Source of the DNA: Synaphobranchus kaupii
Taxonomy: Eukaryota; Chordata; Actinopteri; Anguilliformes; Synaphobranchidae
Assembly (NCBI GenBank): GCA_029718625.1
Contig: JAINUF010000027.1
Location: 2,898,676-2,962,675 of the forward strand
DNA: 64,000 nucleotides
Direction of reading: 5' to 3'
Shown here in pieces: positions 1-11,892 of this stretch. The position numbers and the translations under genes are program-made. The notes under the pieces were generated by a model. That model ran no database searches. It was not told the DNA's origin and saw nothing but the letters and a program-made list of their open reading frames with translations. How positions within the stretch are numbered: the first letter of the stretch is position 1; the number at the start of each line of letters is the position of its first letter.

Positions 1-518
1 GGAAAATTCGAAAAAGCATTGCTTGTAAATTGGAGAATGTATCTCACAACATTACAGTTGGTTTGAGGCATCTTAGTCACATGTCACAAAGCTATTGAAA
101 TGTTTGCATTTTAAATTTGAAGAAAAATTCATTTAAAATTTACAAACGGAAATTTTAAAAATTAATCAACTGTATATTTGAGCTATAATGACTTTGACAA
201 CACTAAAATTGGTTTGAGGCATGCGTCTTCATCATATGTCACAGAAGCTATTGAAATTTTAGTGCTTTTATTTTGAATAAAAATCTATTTAAAATTTACA
301 AAAGGAAAATTGGAAAAAGCATTGCTTGTAAATTGGAGAATGCATCTGACAACATTACAGTTGGTTTGAGGCATCTTAGTCACATGTCACAGAAGCTATT
401 GAAATGTTTGCATTTTAAATTTGAAGAAAAATTCATTCAAAATTTACAAATGGAAAATTAAAAAATTAATCAACTGTGTATTTGAGCTATAACATCTTTG
501 ACAACACTAAAATTGGTT

Positions 519-670
519 TGAGGCATGCGTCTTCATCATATGTCACAGAAGCTATTGAAATTTTAGTGCTTTTATTTTGAATAAAAATCTATTTAAAATT
601 TACAAAAGGAAAATTGGAAAAAGCATTGCTTGTAAATTGGAGAATGTATCTGACAACATTACAGTTGGTT
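519..670 (+). repeat. 152-bp half-monomer A (reference)
   Basis: Half A runs from TGAGGCATGCG to the TTGGTT preceding the next TGAGG. It has a four-base GCGT element missing from half B, a T/A-rich centre (TTTTGAATAAAAATC) and the segment AAAGCATTGCTTGTAAATTGG. It shares with half B the box ATGTCACAGAAGCTATTGAA, the block AATTTACAAA, and GACAACA. The two halves look about two-thirds identical by eye, so they derive from one ancestral unit of about 152 bp. Confidence 0.93.
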
Positions 671-822
671 TGAGGCATCTTAGTCACATGTCACAGAAGC
701 TATTGAAATGTTTGCATTTTAAATTTGAAGAAAAATTCATTCAAAATTTACAAATGGAAAATAAAAAAATTAATCAATTGTGTATTTGAGCTATAACATC
801 TTTGACAACACTAAAATTGGTT
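671..822 (+). repeat. 152-bp half-monomer B (reference)
   Basis: Half B runs from TGAGGCATCTTAGTCACATG to the next TGAGG at 823. Its hallmarks are TTTGCATTTTAAATTTGAAG, CAAATGGAAAAT and ATTTGAGCTATAACATC. Most sequence variation between monomers is here: GAAATG or GAAAGG before TTTGC, TTCATTC or TTCATTT, ATGG, ACGG or ACAG, and ACATC, ACGTC, ATGTC or ATGAC. These variants define subfamilies and make the higher-order structure readable. Confidence 0.93.
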
Positions 823-1184
823 TGAGGCATGCGTCTTCATCATATGTCACAGAAGCTATTGAAATTTTAGTGCTTTTATTTTGAATAAAAATCTATTTAA
901 AATTTACAAAAGGAAAATTGGAAAAAGCATTGCTTGTAAATTGGAGAATGTATCTGACAACATTACAGTTGGTTTGAGGCATCTTAGTCACATGGCACAG
1001 AAGCTATTGAAATGTTTGCATTTTAAATTTGAAGAAAAATTCATTCAAAATTTACAAATGGAAAATTTCAAAATTAATCAACTGTATATTTGAGCTATAA
1101 TGTCTTTGACAACACTAAAATTGGTTTGAGGCGTGCGTCTTCATCATATGTCACAGAAGCTATTGAAATTTTAGTGCTTTTATT

Positions 1185-1792
1185 TTGAATAAAAATCTAT
1201 TTAAAATTTACAAAAGGAAAATTGGAAAAAGCATTGCTTGTAAATTGGAGAATGTATCTGACAACATTACAGTTGGTTTGAGGCATCTTAGTCACATGTC
1301 ACAGAAGCTATTGAAATGTTTGCATTTTAAATTTGAAGAAAAAATCATTCAAAATTTACAAATGGAAAATTTAAAAATGAATCAACTGTGTATTTGAGCT
1401 ATAACATCTTTGACAACACTAAAATTGGTTTGAGGCATGCGTCTTCATCATATGTCACAGAAGCTATTGAAATTTTAGTGCTTTTATTTTGAATAAAAAT
1501 CTATTTAAAATTTACAAAAGGAAAATTGGAAAAAGCATTGCTTGTAAATTGGAGAATGTATCTGACAACATTACAGTTGGTTTGAGGCATCTTAGTCACA
1601 TGTCACAGAAGCTATTGAAATGTTTGCATTTTAAATTTGAAGAAAAAATCATTCAAAATTTACAAATGGAAAATTTAAAAATGAATCAACTGTGTATTTG
1701 AGCTATAACATCTTTGACAACACTAAAATTGGTTTGAGGCATGCGTCTTCATCATATGTCACAGAAGCTATTGAAATTTTAGTGCTTTTATT
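1185..1792 (+). repeat. Adjacent duplicated monomers
   Basis: The monomers at 1185-1488 and 1489-1792 look identical. They share two private variants, GAAAAAATCATTC (T to A) and AAAAATGAATC (T to G), so this is a recent single-monomer tandem duplication. Confidence 0.75.
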
Positions 1793-4700
1793 TTGAATAA
1801 AAATCTATTTAAAATTTACAAAAGGAAAATTGGAAAAAGCATTGCTTGTAAATTGGAGAATGTATCTGACAACATTACAGTTGGTTTGAGGCATCTTAGT
1901 CACATGTCACAGAAGCTATTGAAATGTTTGCATTTTAAATTTGAAGAAAAATACATTCAAAATTTACAAATGGAAAATTAAAAAATTAATCAACTGTGTA
2001 TTTGAGCTATAACATCTTTGACAACACTAAAATTGGTTTGAGGCATGCGTCTTCATCATATGTCACAGAAGCTATTGAAATTTTAGTGCTTTTATTTTGA
2101 ATAAAAATCTATTTAAAATTTACAAAAGGAAAATTGGAAAAAGCATTGCTTGTAAATTGGAGAATGTATCTGACAACATTACAGTTGGTTTGAGGCATCT
2201 TAGTCACATGTCACAGAAGCTATTGAAATGTTTGCATTTTAAATTTGAAGAAAACTTCATTCAAAATTTACAAATGGAAAATTTAAAAATTAATCAACTG
2301 TGTATTTGAGCTATAACATCTTTGACAACACTAAAATTGGTTTGAGGCATGCGTCTTCATCATATGTCACAGAAGCTATTGAAATTTTAGTGCTTTTATT
2401 TTGAATAAAAATCTATTTAAAATTTACAAAAGGAAAATTGGAAAAAGCATTGCTTGTACATTGGAGAATGCATCTGACAACATTACAGTTGGTTTGAGGC
2501 ATCTTAGTCACATGTCACAGAAGCTATTGAAATGTTTGCATTTTAAATTTGAAGAAAAATTCATTCAAAATTTACAAATGGAAAATTAAAAAATTAATCA
2601 ACTGTGTATTTGAGCTATAACATCTTTGACAACACTAAAATTGGTTTGAGGCATGCGTCTTCATCATATGTCACAGAAGCTATTGAAATTTTAGTGCTTT
2701 TATTTTGAATAAAAATCTATTTAAAATTTACAAAAGGAAAATTGGAAAAAGCATTGCTTGTAAATTGGAGAATGTATCTGACAACATTACAGTTGGTTTG
2801 AGGCATCTTAGTCACATGTCACAGAAGCTATTGAAATGTTTGCATTTTAAATTTGAAGAAAAATTCATTCAAAATTTACAAATGGAAAATTAAAAAATTA
2901 ATCAACTGTGTATTTGAGCTATAACATCTTTGACAACACTAAAATTGGTTTGAGGCATGCGTCTTCATCATATGTCACAGAAGCTATTGAAATTTTAGTG
3001 CTTTTATTTTGAATAAAAATCTATTTAAAATTTACAAAAGGAAAATTGGAAAAAGCATTGCTTGTAAATTGGAGAATGTATCTGACAACATTACAGTTGG
3101 TTTGAGGCATCTTAGTCACATGTCACAGAAGCTATTGAAATGTTTGCATTTTAAATTTGAAGAAAAATTCATTCAAAATTTACAAATGGAAAATTAAAAA
3201 ATTAATCAATTGTGTATTTGAGCTATAACATCTTTGACAACACTAAAATTGGTTTGAGGCATGCGTCTTCATCATATGTCACAGAAGCTATTGAAATTTT
3301 AGTGCTTTTATTTTGAATAAAAATCTATTTAAAATTTACAAAAGGAAAATTGGAAAAAGCATTGCTTGTAAATTGGAGAATGTATCTGACAACATTACAG
3401 TTGGTTTGAGGCATCTTAGTCACATGGCACAGAAGCTATTGAAATGTTTGCATTTTAAATTTGAAGAAAAATTCATTCAAAATTTACAAATGGAAAATTT
3501 CAAAATTAATCAACTGTATATTTGAGCTATAATGTCTTTGACAACACTAAAATTGGTTTGAGGCGTGCGTCTTCATCATATGTCACAGAAGCTATTGAAA
3601 TTTTAGTGCTTTTATTTTGAATAAAAATCTATTTAAAATTTACAAAAGGAAAATTGGAAAAAGCATTGCTTGTAAATTGGAGAATGTATCTGACAACATT
3701 ACAGTTGGTTTGAGGCATCTTAGTCACATGTCACAGAAGCTATTGAAATGTTTGCATTTTAAATTTGAAGAAAAATTCATTCAAAATTTACAAATGGAAA
3801 ATTTAAAAATTAATCAACTGTGTATTTGAGCTATAACATCTTTGACAACACTAAAATTGGTTTGAGGCATGCGTCTTCATCATATGTCACAGAAGCTATT
3901 GAAATTTTAGTGCTTTTATTTTGAATAAAAATCTATTTAAAATTTACAAAAGGAAAATTGGAAAAAGCATTGCTTGTAAATTGGAGAATGTATCTGACAA
4001 CATTACAGTTGGTTTGAGGCATCTTAGTCACATGTCACAGAAGCTATTGAAATGTTTGCATTTTAAATTTGAAGAAAAATTCATTCAAAATTTACAAATG
4101 GAAAATTAAAAAAATAATCAACTGTGTATTTGAGCTATAACATCTTTGACAACACTAAAATTGGTTTGAGGCATGCGTCTTCATCATATGTCACAGAAGC
4201 TATTGAAATTTTAGTGCTTTTATTTTGAATAAAAATCTATTTAAAATTTACAAAAGGAAAATTGGAAAAAGCATTGCTTGTAAATTGGAGAATGTATCTG
4301 ACAACATTACAGTTGGTTTGAGGCATCTTAGTCACATGTCACAGAAGCTATTGAAATGTTTGCATTTTAAATTTGAAGAAAACTTCATTCAAAATTTACA
4401 AATGGAAAATTTAAAAATTAATCAACTGTGTATTTGAGCTATAACATCTTTGACAACACTAAAATTGGTTTGAGGCATGCGTCTTCATCATATGTCACAG
4501 AAGCTATTGAAATTTTAGTGCTTTTATTTTGAATAAAAATCTATTTAAAATTTACAAAAGGAAAATTGGAAAAAGCATTGCTTGTACATTGGAGAATGCA
4601 TCTGACAACATTACAGTTGGTTTGAGGCATCTTAGTCACATGTCACAGAAGCTATTGAAATGTTTGCATTTTAAATTTGAAGAAAAATTCATTCAAAATT

Positions 4701-4832
4701 TACAAATGGAAAATTAAAAAATTAATCAACTGTGTATTTGAGCTATAACATCTTTGACAACACTAAAATTGGTTTGAGGCATGCGTCTTCATCATATGTC
4801 ACAGAAGCTATTGAAATTTTAGTGCTTTTATT

Positions 4833-6048
4833 TTGAATAAAAATCTATTTAAAATTTACAAAAGGAAAATTGGAAAAAGCATTGCTTGTAAATTGGAGAA
4901 TGTATCTGACAACATTACAGTTGGTTTGAGGCATCTTAGTCACATGTCACAGAAGCTATTGAAATGTTTGCATTTTAAATTTGAAGAAAAATTCATTCAA
5001 AATTTACAAATGGAAAATTAAAAAATTAATCAACTGTGTATTTGAGCTATAACATCTTTGACAACACTAAAATTGGTTTGAGGCATGCGTCTTCATCATA
5101 TGTCACAGAAGCTATTGAAATTTTAGTGCTTTTATTTTGAATAAAAATCTATTTAAAATTTACAAAAGGAAAATTGGAAAAAGCATTGCTTGTAAATTGG
5201 AGAATGTATCTGACAACATTACAGTTGGTTTGAGGCATCTTAGTCACATGTCACAGAAGCTATTGAAATGTTTGCATTTTAAATTTGAAGAAAAATTCAT
5301 TCAAAATTTACAAATGGAAAATTTAAAAATTAATCAACTGTGTATTTGAGCTATAACATCTTTGCAACACTAAAATTGGTTTGAGGCATGCGTCTTCATC
5401 ATATGTCACAGAAGCTATTGAAATTTTAGTGCTTTTATTTTGAATAAAAATCTATTTAAAATTTAAAAAAAGGAAAATTGGAAAAAGCATTGCTTGTAAA
5501 TTGGAGAATGTATCTGACAACATTACAGTTGGTTTGAGGCATCTTAGTCACATGTCACAGAAGCTATTGAAATGTTTGCATTTTAAATTTGAAGAAAAAT
5601 TCATTCAAAATTTACAAATGGAAAATTTAAAAATTAATCAACTGTGTATTTGAGCTATAACATCTTTGACAACACTAAAATTGGTTTGAGGCATGCGTCT
5701 TCATCATATGTCACAGAAGCTATTGAAATTTTAGTGCTTTTATTTTGAATAAAAATCTATTTAAAATTTACAAATGGAAAATTGGAAAAAGCATTGCTTG
5801 TAAATTGGAGAATGTATCTGACAACATTACAGTTGGTTTGAGGCATCTTAGTCACATGTCACAGAAGCTATTGAAATGTTTGCATTTTAAATTTTAAGAA
5901 AAATTCATTCAAAATTTACAAATGGAAAATTTAAAAATTAATCAACTGTATATTTGAGCTATAACGTCTTTGACAACACTAAAATTGGTTTGAGGCATGC
6001 GTCTTCATCATATGTCACAGAAGCTATTGAAATTTTAGTGCTTTTATT
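4833..6048 (+). repeat. Early copy of the cassette signature trio
   Basis: Three successive monomers show the order that defines the cassettes further right: one ending GGAAAATTAAAAAATT, one with the one-base deletion TTTGCAACAC (5361-5370), then one with the run TTTAAAAAAAGG (near 5464, one extra A and C to A). The deletion and the insertion cancel, so the 304-bp register is kept. The following monomer (5745) has TTTTAAGAAAAA in half B. This places the trio far outside the main higher-order block. Confidence 0.7.
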
Positions 6049-9000
6049 TTGAATAAAAATCTATTTAAAATTTACAAAAGGAAAATTGGAAAAAGCATTG
6101 CTTGTAAATTGGATAATGTATCTGACAACATTACAGTTGGTTTGAGGCATCTTAGTCACATGTCACAGAAGCTATTGAAAGGTTTGCATTTTAAATTTGA
6201 AGAAAAATTCATTCAAAATTTACAAATGGAAAATTAAAAAATTAATCAACTGTATATTTGAGCTATAATGTCTCTGACAACACTGAAATTGGTTTGAGGC
6301 ATGCGTCTTCATCATATGTCACAGAAGCTATTGAAATTTTAGTGCTTTTATTTTGAATAAAAATCTATTTAAAATTTACAAAAGGAAAATTGGAAAAAGC
6401 ATTGCTTGTAAATTGGAGAATGCATCTGACAACATTACAGTTGGTTTGAGGGATCTTAGTCACATGTCACAGAAGCTATTGAAATGTTTGCATTTTAAAT
6501 TTGAAGAAAAATTCATTCAAAATTTACAAATGGAAAATTTAAAAATTAATCAACTGTGTATTTGAGCTATAACATCTTTGACAACACTAAAATTGGTTTG
6601 AGGCATGCGTCTTCATCATATGTCACAGAAGCTATTTAAATTTTAGTGCTTTTATTTTGAATAAAAATCTATTTAAAATTTACAAAAGGAAAATTGGAAA
6701 AAGCATTGCTTGTAAATTGGAGAATGTATCTCACAACATTACAGTTGGTTTGAGGCATCTTAGTCACATGTCACAAAGCTATTGAAATGTTTGCATTTTA
6801 AATTTGAAGAAAAATTCATTTAAAATTTACAAACGGAAATTTTAAAAATTAATCAACTGTATATTTGAGCTATAATGACTTTGACAACACTAAAATTGGT
6901 TTGAGGCATGCGTCTTCATCATATGTCACAGAAGCTATTGAAATTTTAGTGCTTTTATTTTGAATAAAAATCTATTTAAAATTTACAAAAGGAAAATTGG
7001 AAAAAGCATTGCTTGTAAATTGGAGAATGTATCTGACAACATTACAGTTGGTTTGAGGCATCTTAGTCACATGTCACAGAAGCTATTGAAAGGTTTGCAT
7101 TTTAAATTTGAAGAAAAATTCATTCAAAATTTACAAATGGAAAATTAAAAAATTTATCAACTGTATATTTGAGCTATAATGTCTTTGACAACACTGAAAT
7201 TGGTTTGAGGCATGCGTCTTCATCATATGTCACAGAAGCTATTGAAATTTTAGTGCTTTTATTTTGAATAAAAATCTATTAAAATTTACAAAAGGAAAAT
7301 TGGAAAAAGCATTGCTTGTAAATTGGAGAATGTATCTGACAACATTACAGTTGGTTTGAGGCATCTTAGTCACATGTCACAGAAGCTATTGAAATGTTTG
7401 CATTTTAAATTTGAAGAAAAATTCATTCAAAATTTACAAATGGAAAATTAAAAAATTAATCAACTGTGTATTTGAGCTATAACATCTTTGACAACACTAA
7501 AATTGGTTTGAGGCATGCGTCTTCATCATATGTCACAGAAGCTATTGAAATTTTAGTGCTTTTATTTTGAATAAAAATCTATTTAAAATTTACAAAAGGA
7601 AAATTGGAAAAAGCATTGCTTGTAAATTGGAGAATGTATCTGACAACATTACAGTTGGTTTGAGGCATCTTAGTCACATGTCACAGAAGCTATTGAAAGG
7701 TTTGCATTTTAAATTTGAAGAAAAATTCATTCAAAATTTACAAATGGAAAATTAAAAAATTAATCAACTGTATATTTGAGCTATAATGTCTCTGACAACA
7801 CTGAAATTGGTTTGAGGCATGCGTCTTCATCATATGTCACAGAAGCTATTGAAATTTTAGTGCTTTTATTTTGAATAAAAATCTATTTAAAATTTACAAA
7901 AGGAAAATTGGAAAAAGCATTGCTTGTAAATTGGAGAATGCATCTGACAACATTACAGTTGGTTTGAGGCATCTTAGTCACATGTCACAGAAGCTATTGA
8001 AATGTTTGCATTTTAAATTTGAAGAAAAATTCATTCAAAATTTACAAATGGAAAATTTAAAAATTAATCAACTGTATATTTGAGCTATAACGTCTTTGAC
8101 AACACTAAAATTGGTTTGAGGCATGCGTCTTCATCATATGTCACAGAAGCTATTGAAATTTTAGTGCTTTTATTTTGAATAAAAATCTATTTAAAATTTA
8201 CAAAAGGAAAATTCGAAAAAGCATTGCTTGTAAATTGGAGAATGTATCTGACAACATTACAGTTGGTTTGAGGCATCTTAGTCACATGTCACAGAAGCTA
8301 TTGAAATGTTTGCATTTTAAATTTGAAGAAAAATTCATTAAAAATTTACAAATGGAAAATTAAAAAATTAATCAACTGTGTATTTGAGCTATAACATCTT
8401 TGACAACACTAAAATTGGTTTGAGGCATGCGTCTTCATCATATGTCACAGAAGCTATTGAAATTTTAGTGCTTTTATTTTGAATAAAAATCTATTTAAAA
8501 TTTACAAAATGAAAATTGGAAAAAGCATTGCTTGTAAATTGGAGAATGTATCTGACAACATTACAGTTGGTTTGAGGCATCTTAGTCACATGTCACAGAA
8601 GCTATTGAAAGGTTTGCATTTTAAATTTGAAGAAAAATTCATTCAAAATTTACAAATGGAAAATTAAAAAATTAATCAACTGTATATTTGAGCTATAATG
8701 TCTCTGACAACACTGAAATTGGTTTGAGGCATGCGTCTTCATCATATGTCACAGAAGCTATTGAAATTTTAGTGCTTTTATTTTGAATAAAAATCTATTT
8801 AAAATTTACAAAAGGAAAATTGGAAAAAGCATTGCTTGTAAATTGGAGAATGCATCTGACAACATTACAGTTGGTTTGAGGCATCTTAGTCACATGTCAC
8901 AGAAGCTATTGAAATGTTTGCATTTTAAATTTTAAGAAAAATTCATTCAAAATTTACAAATGGAAAATTTAAAAATTAATCAACTGTATATTTGAGCTAT

Positions 9001-10244
9001 AACGTCTTTGACAACACTAAAATTGGTTTGAGGCATGCGTCTTCATCATATGTCACAGAAGCTATTGAAATTTTAGTGCTTTTATTTTGAATAAAAATCT
9101 ATTTAAAATTTACAAAAGGAAAATTCGAAAAAGCATTGCTTGTAAATTGGAGAATGTATCTGACAACATTACAGTTGGTTTGAGGCATCTTAGTCACATG
9201 TCACAGAAGCTATTGAAATGTTTGCATTTTAAATTTGAAGAAAAATTCATTCAAAATTTACAAATGGAAAATTAAAAAATTAATCAACTGTGTATTTGAG
9301 CTATAACATCTTTGACAACACTAATATTGGTTTGAGGCATGCGTCTTCATCATATGTCACAGAAGCTATTGAAATTTTAGTGCTTTTATTTTGAATAAAA
9401 ATCTATTTAAAATTTACAAAAGGAAAATTGGAAAAAGCATTGCTTGTAAATTGGAGAATGTATCTGACAACATTACAGTTGGTTTGAGGCATCTTAGTCA
9501 CATGTCACAGAAGCTATTGAAAGGTTTGCATTTTAAATTTGAAGAAAAATTCATTCAAAATTTACAAATGGAAAATTAAAAAATTTATCAACTGTATATT
9601 TGAGCTATAATGTCTCTGACAACACTGAAATTGGTTTGAGGCATGCGTCTTCATCATATGTCACAGAAGCTATTGAAATTTTAGTGCTTTTATTTTGAAT
9701 AAAAATCTATTTAAAATTTACAAAAGGAAAATTGGAAAAAGCATTGCTTGTAAATTGGAGAATGCATCTGACAACATTACAGTTGGTTTGAGGGATCTTA
9801 GTCACATGTCACAGAAGCTATTGAAATGTTTGCATTTTAAATTTGAAGAAAAATTCATTCAAAATTTACAAATGGAAAATTTAAAAATTAATCAACTGTG
9901 TATTTGAGCTATAACATCTTTGACAACACTAAAATTGGTTTGAGGCATGCGTCTTCATCATATGTCACAGAAGCTATTTAAATTTTAGTGCTTTTATTTT
10001 GAATAAAAATCTATTTAAAATTTACAAAAGGAAAATTCGAAAAAGCATTGCTTGTAAATTGGAGAATGTATCTCACAACATTACAGTTGGTTTGAGGCAT
10101 CTTAGTCACATGTCACAGAAGCTATTGAAATGTTTGCATTTTAAATTTGAAGAAAAATTCATTCAAAATTTACAAATGGAAAATTTAAAAATGTATCAAC
10201 TGTATATTTGAGCTATAATGTCTTTGACAACACTAAAATTGGTT

Positions 10245-10681
10245 TGAGGCGTGTGTCTTCATCATATGTCACAGAAGCTATTGAAATTTTAGTAGTTTAA
10301 TTTTGAAGAAAAATAAAAAATATATATTCATGAGAGGGAAATTTGAGCTATACTCTCTCTGACAACAGTCAATTTGCTGTGAGGTATCTTGGTCACATGA
10401 CACAAAAACTATTGACATTTTAGTGTATTTATTTTGAAGAAAAATTCCTTTAAAATATACAAAGGCAAAATTTGAAAAATAATCAGTTGTAGATTTGAGG
10501 TATCCTGTCTCTGACAACAGGCAACTTGGTTTGAGGTGTCTTGGTCACATGTTACAGAAACTATTAACATTTTATTGTGTTTATTTCGAAGAATAAATCC
10601 TCTAAAATATACAAAAGGAAAATTGCAAAAAGCATAGCTTGTAAATTGGAGAAGTAATGTATCTGACAAAATTATTTGGTT
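10245..10681 (+). repeat. Divergent type I segment, copy 1 (135+152+150 bp)
   Basis: Three divergent subunits start at the TGAGG boundaries 10245, 10380 and 10532. The first begins like half A, then changes at TAGTAGTTTAATTTTGAAG and runs through TATATATTCATGAGAGGG and CTCTCTCTGACAACAG. The second carries ATGACACAAAAACTATTGAC, a diverged form of the shared box. The third carries ATGTTACAGAAACTATTAAC and ends GGAGAAGTAATG...TTATTTGG, closest to half A. All three clearly belong to the same ancestral 152-bp family but are much more diverged than ordinary monomers. A 148-bp B/A hybrid half follows at 10682. Confidence 0.88.
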
Positions 10682-10829
10682 TGAGGCATCTTAGTCACAT
10701 GTCACAGAAGCTATTGAAATTTTAGTGCTTTTATTTTGAATAAAAATCTATTTAAAATTTACAAAAGGAAAATTGGAAAAAGCATTGCTTGTAAATTGGA
10801 GAATGCATCTGACAACATTACAGTTGGTT
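10682..10829 (+). repeat. 148-bp hybrid half (B start, A body) after type I
   Basis: It starts as half B (TGAGGCATCTTAGTCACATG) but after the shared box continues as half A (TTTTAGTGCTTTTATTTTG). The length is 148 rather than 152 because half B lacks the four-base GCGT element. The switch lies in or next to the box ATGTCACAGAAGCTATTGAA, which both parents share, as expected for a homologous exchange there. The same hybrid follows the other two type I copies at 12330-12477 and 14586-14733. Confidence 0.85.
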
Positions 10830-11589
10830 TGAGGCATCTTAGTCACATGTCACAGAAGCTATTGAAATGTTTGCATTTTAAATTTGAAGAAAAATTCATT
10901 CAAAATTTACAAATGGAAAATTTAAAAATTAATCAACTGTATATTTGAGCTATAACGTCTTTGACAACACTAAAATTGGTTTGAGGCATGCGTCTTCATC
11001 ATATGTCACAGAAGCTATTGAAATTTTAGTGCTTTTATTTTGAATAAAAATCTATTTAAAATTTACAAAAGGAAAATTCGAAAAAGCATTGCTTGTAAAT
11101 TGGAGAATGTATCTCACAACATTACAGTTGGTTTGAGGCATCTTAGTCACATGTCACAGAAGCTATTGAAATGTTTGCATTTTAAATTTGAAGAAAAATT
11201 CATTTAAAATTTACAAACGGAAATTTTAAAAATTAATCAACTGTATATTTGAGCTATAATGACTTTGACAACACTAAAATTGGTTTGAGGCATGCGTCTT
11301 CATCATATGTCACAGAAGCTATTGAAATTTTAGTGCTTTTATTTTGAATAAAAATCTATTTAAAATTTACAAAAGGAAAATTGGAAAAAGCATTGCTTGT
11401 AAATTGGAGAATGTATCTGACAACATTACAGTTGGTTTGAGTCATCTTAGTCACATGTCACAGAAGCTATTGAAAGGTTTGCATTTTAAATTTGAAGAAA
11501 AATTCATTCAAAATTTACAAATGGAAAATTAAAAAATTAATCAACTGTATATTTGAGCTATAATGTCTTTGACAACACTAAAATTGGTT

Positions 11590-11740
11590 TGAGGCGTGCG
11601 TCTTCATCATATGTCACAGAAGCTATTGAAATTTTAGTAGTTTAATTTTGAAGAAAAATCTATTAAAATTTACAAAAGGAAAATTGGAAAAAGCATTGCT
11701 TGTAAATTGGAGAATGTATCTGACAACATTACAGTTGGTT
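11590..11740 (+). repeat. Chimeric half A, type I front (151 bp), copy 1
   Basis: The first part matches type I subunit 1 (TAGTAGTTTAATTTTGAAG); after GAAGAAAAA it reverts to canonical half A (TCTATTAAAATTTAC), with one T missing. It is a recombinant between a type I segment and an ordinary monomer. Related copies lie at 13238, 15494 and 20053. Confidence 0.82.
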
Positions 11741-11892
11741 TGAGGCATCTTAGTCACATGTCACAGAAGCTATTGAAATGTTTGCATTTTAAATTTGAAG
11801 AAAAATTCATTCAAAATTTACTAATGGAAAATTTAAAAATTAATCAACTGTGTATTTGAGCTATAACATCTTTGACAACACTAAAATTGGTT

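Larger units (their letters stand above)
519..822 (+). repeat. Reference 304-bp satellite monomer
   Basis: This copy has the commonest layout and is used here as the reference: half A (152 bp) followed by half B (152 bp). Both halves start at TGAGG and end in GGTTT or GGTT before the next TGAGG. Hand counting gives about 44 G+C in a canonical half A and 40 in a canonical half B, so about 28% G+C. It carries the short palindromes GCATGC and CATATG in half A and ACATGT in half B. One AATAAA lies in half A. Because 304 leaves a remainder of one when divided by three, reading frames shift at each monomer. Confidence 0.95.
1..10244 (+). repeat. Regular 304-bp monomers, mixed subfamilies
   Basis: The window opens inside a half A; the first half B begins at 64 and the first complete half A at 215. 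About 33 monomers follow. Local duplications are visible: monomers marked by CATGGCACAG recur at 993 and 3425 (offset 2,432, eight monomers), and the ordered pair GAAAACTTC then GCTTGTACATTG at 2097-2704 recurs at 4225-4832 (offset 2,128, seven monomers). From about 6,049 a subfamily with GAAAGGTTTGC in half B appears and alternates with the GAAATG type. Single-base deletions occur near 94 and 6,776 (CACAAAGC) and near 7,280 (CTATTAAAATT). Confidence 0.9.

Noticed and set aside
273..461. Open reading frames of 62-70 codons on the + strand in most monomers (for example 273-461, 577-789).
   Set aside because: They begin at TTG (in TTTTGAATAAAA), not ATG. They shift frame at each 304-bp step and end at varied points with single-base changes. 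Their similarity simply reflects the similarity of the monomers. There is no ribosome-binding or splice context and no recognisable domain.
573..590. AATAAA once per half A as a polyadenylation signal.
   Set aside because: The hexamer is expected by chance in sequence this A-rich, and there is no transcript evidence or downstream GT-rich element.
8214..8229. Possible CENP-B box in monomers with TTCGAAAAAGCATTG.
   Set aside because: TTCG, the spacing and the A match the first half of the mammalian motif, but the required CGGG is replaced by ATTG. No other copy in the window restores it.
10278..10669. Minus-strand frames of 79 and 86 codons in each type I segment (also 11926-12317 and 14182-14573), and 66-codon frames at 17285-17485 and 47824-48024.
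   Set aside because: The two at 10278-10669 start at TTG and the one at 17285-17485 at GTG. They overlap one another, exist only where the satellite happens to lack stops, and are repeated only because the segment is duplicated.
10245..10681. Transposon insertion in the type I segment.
   Set aside because: It lacks terminal inverted repeats, target-site duplication and coding sequence. Its subunits align with the satellite halves and keep the TGAGG boundary.
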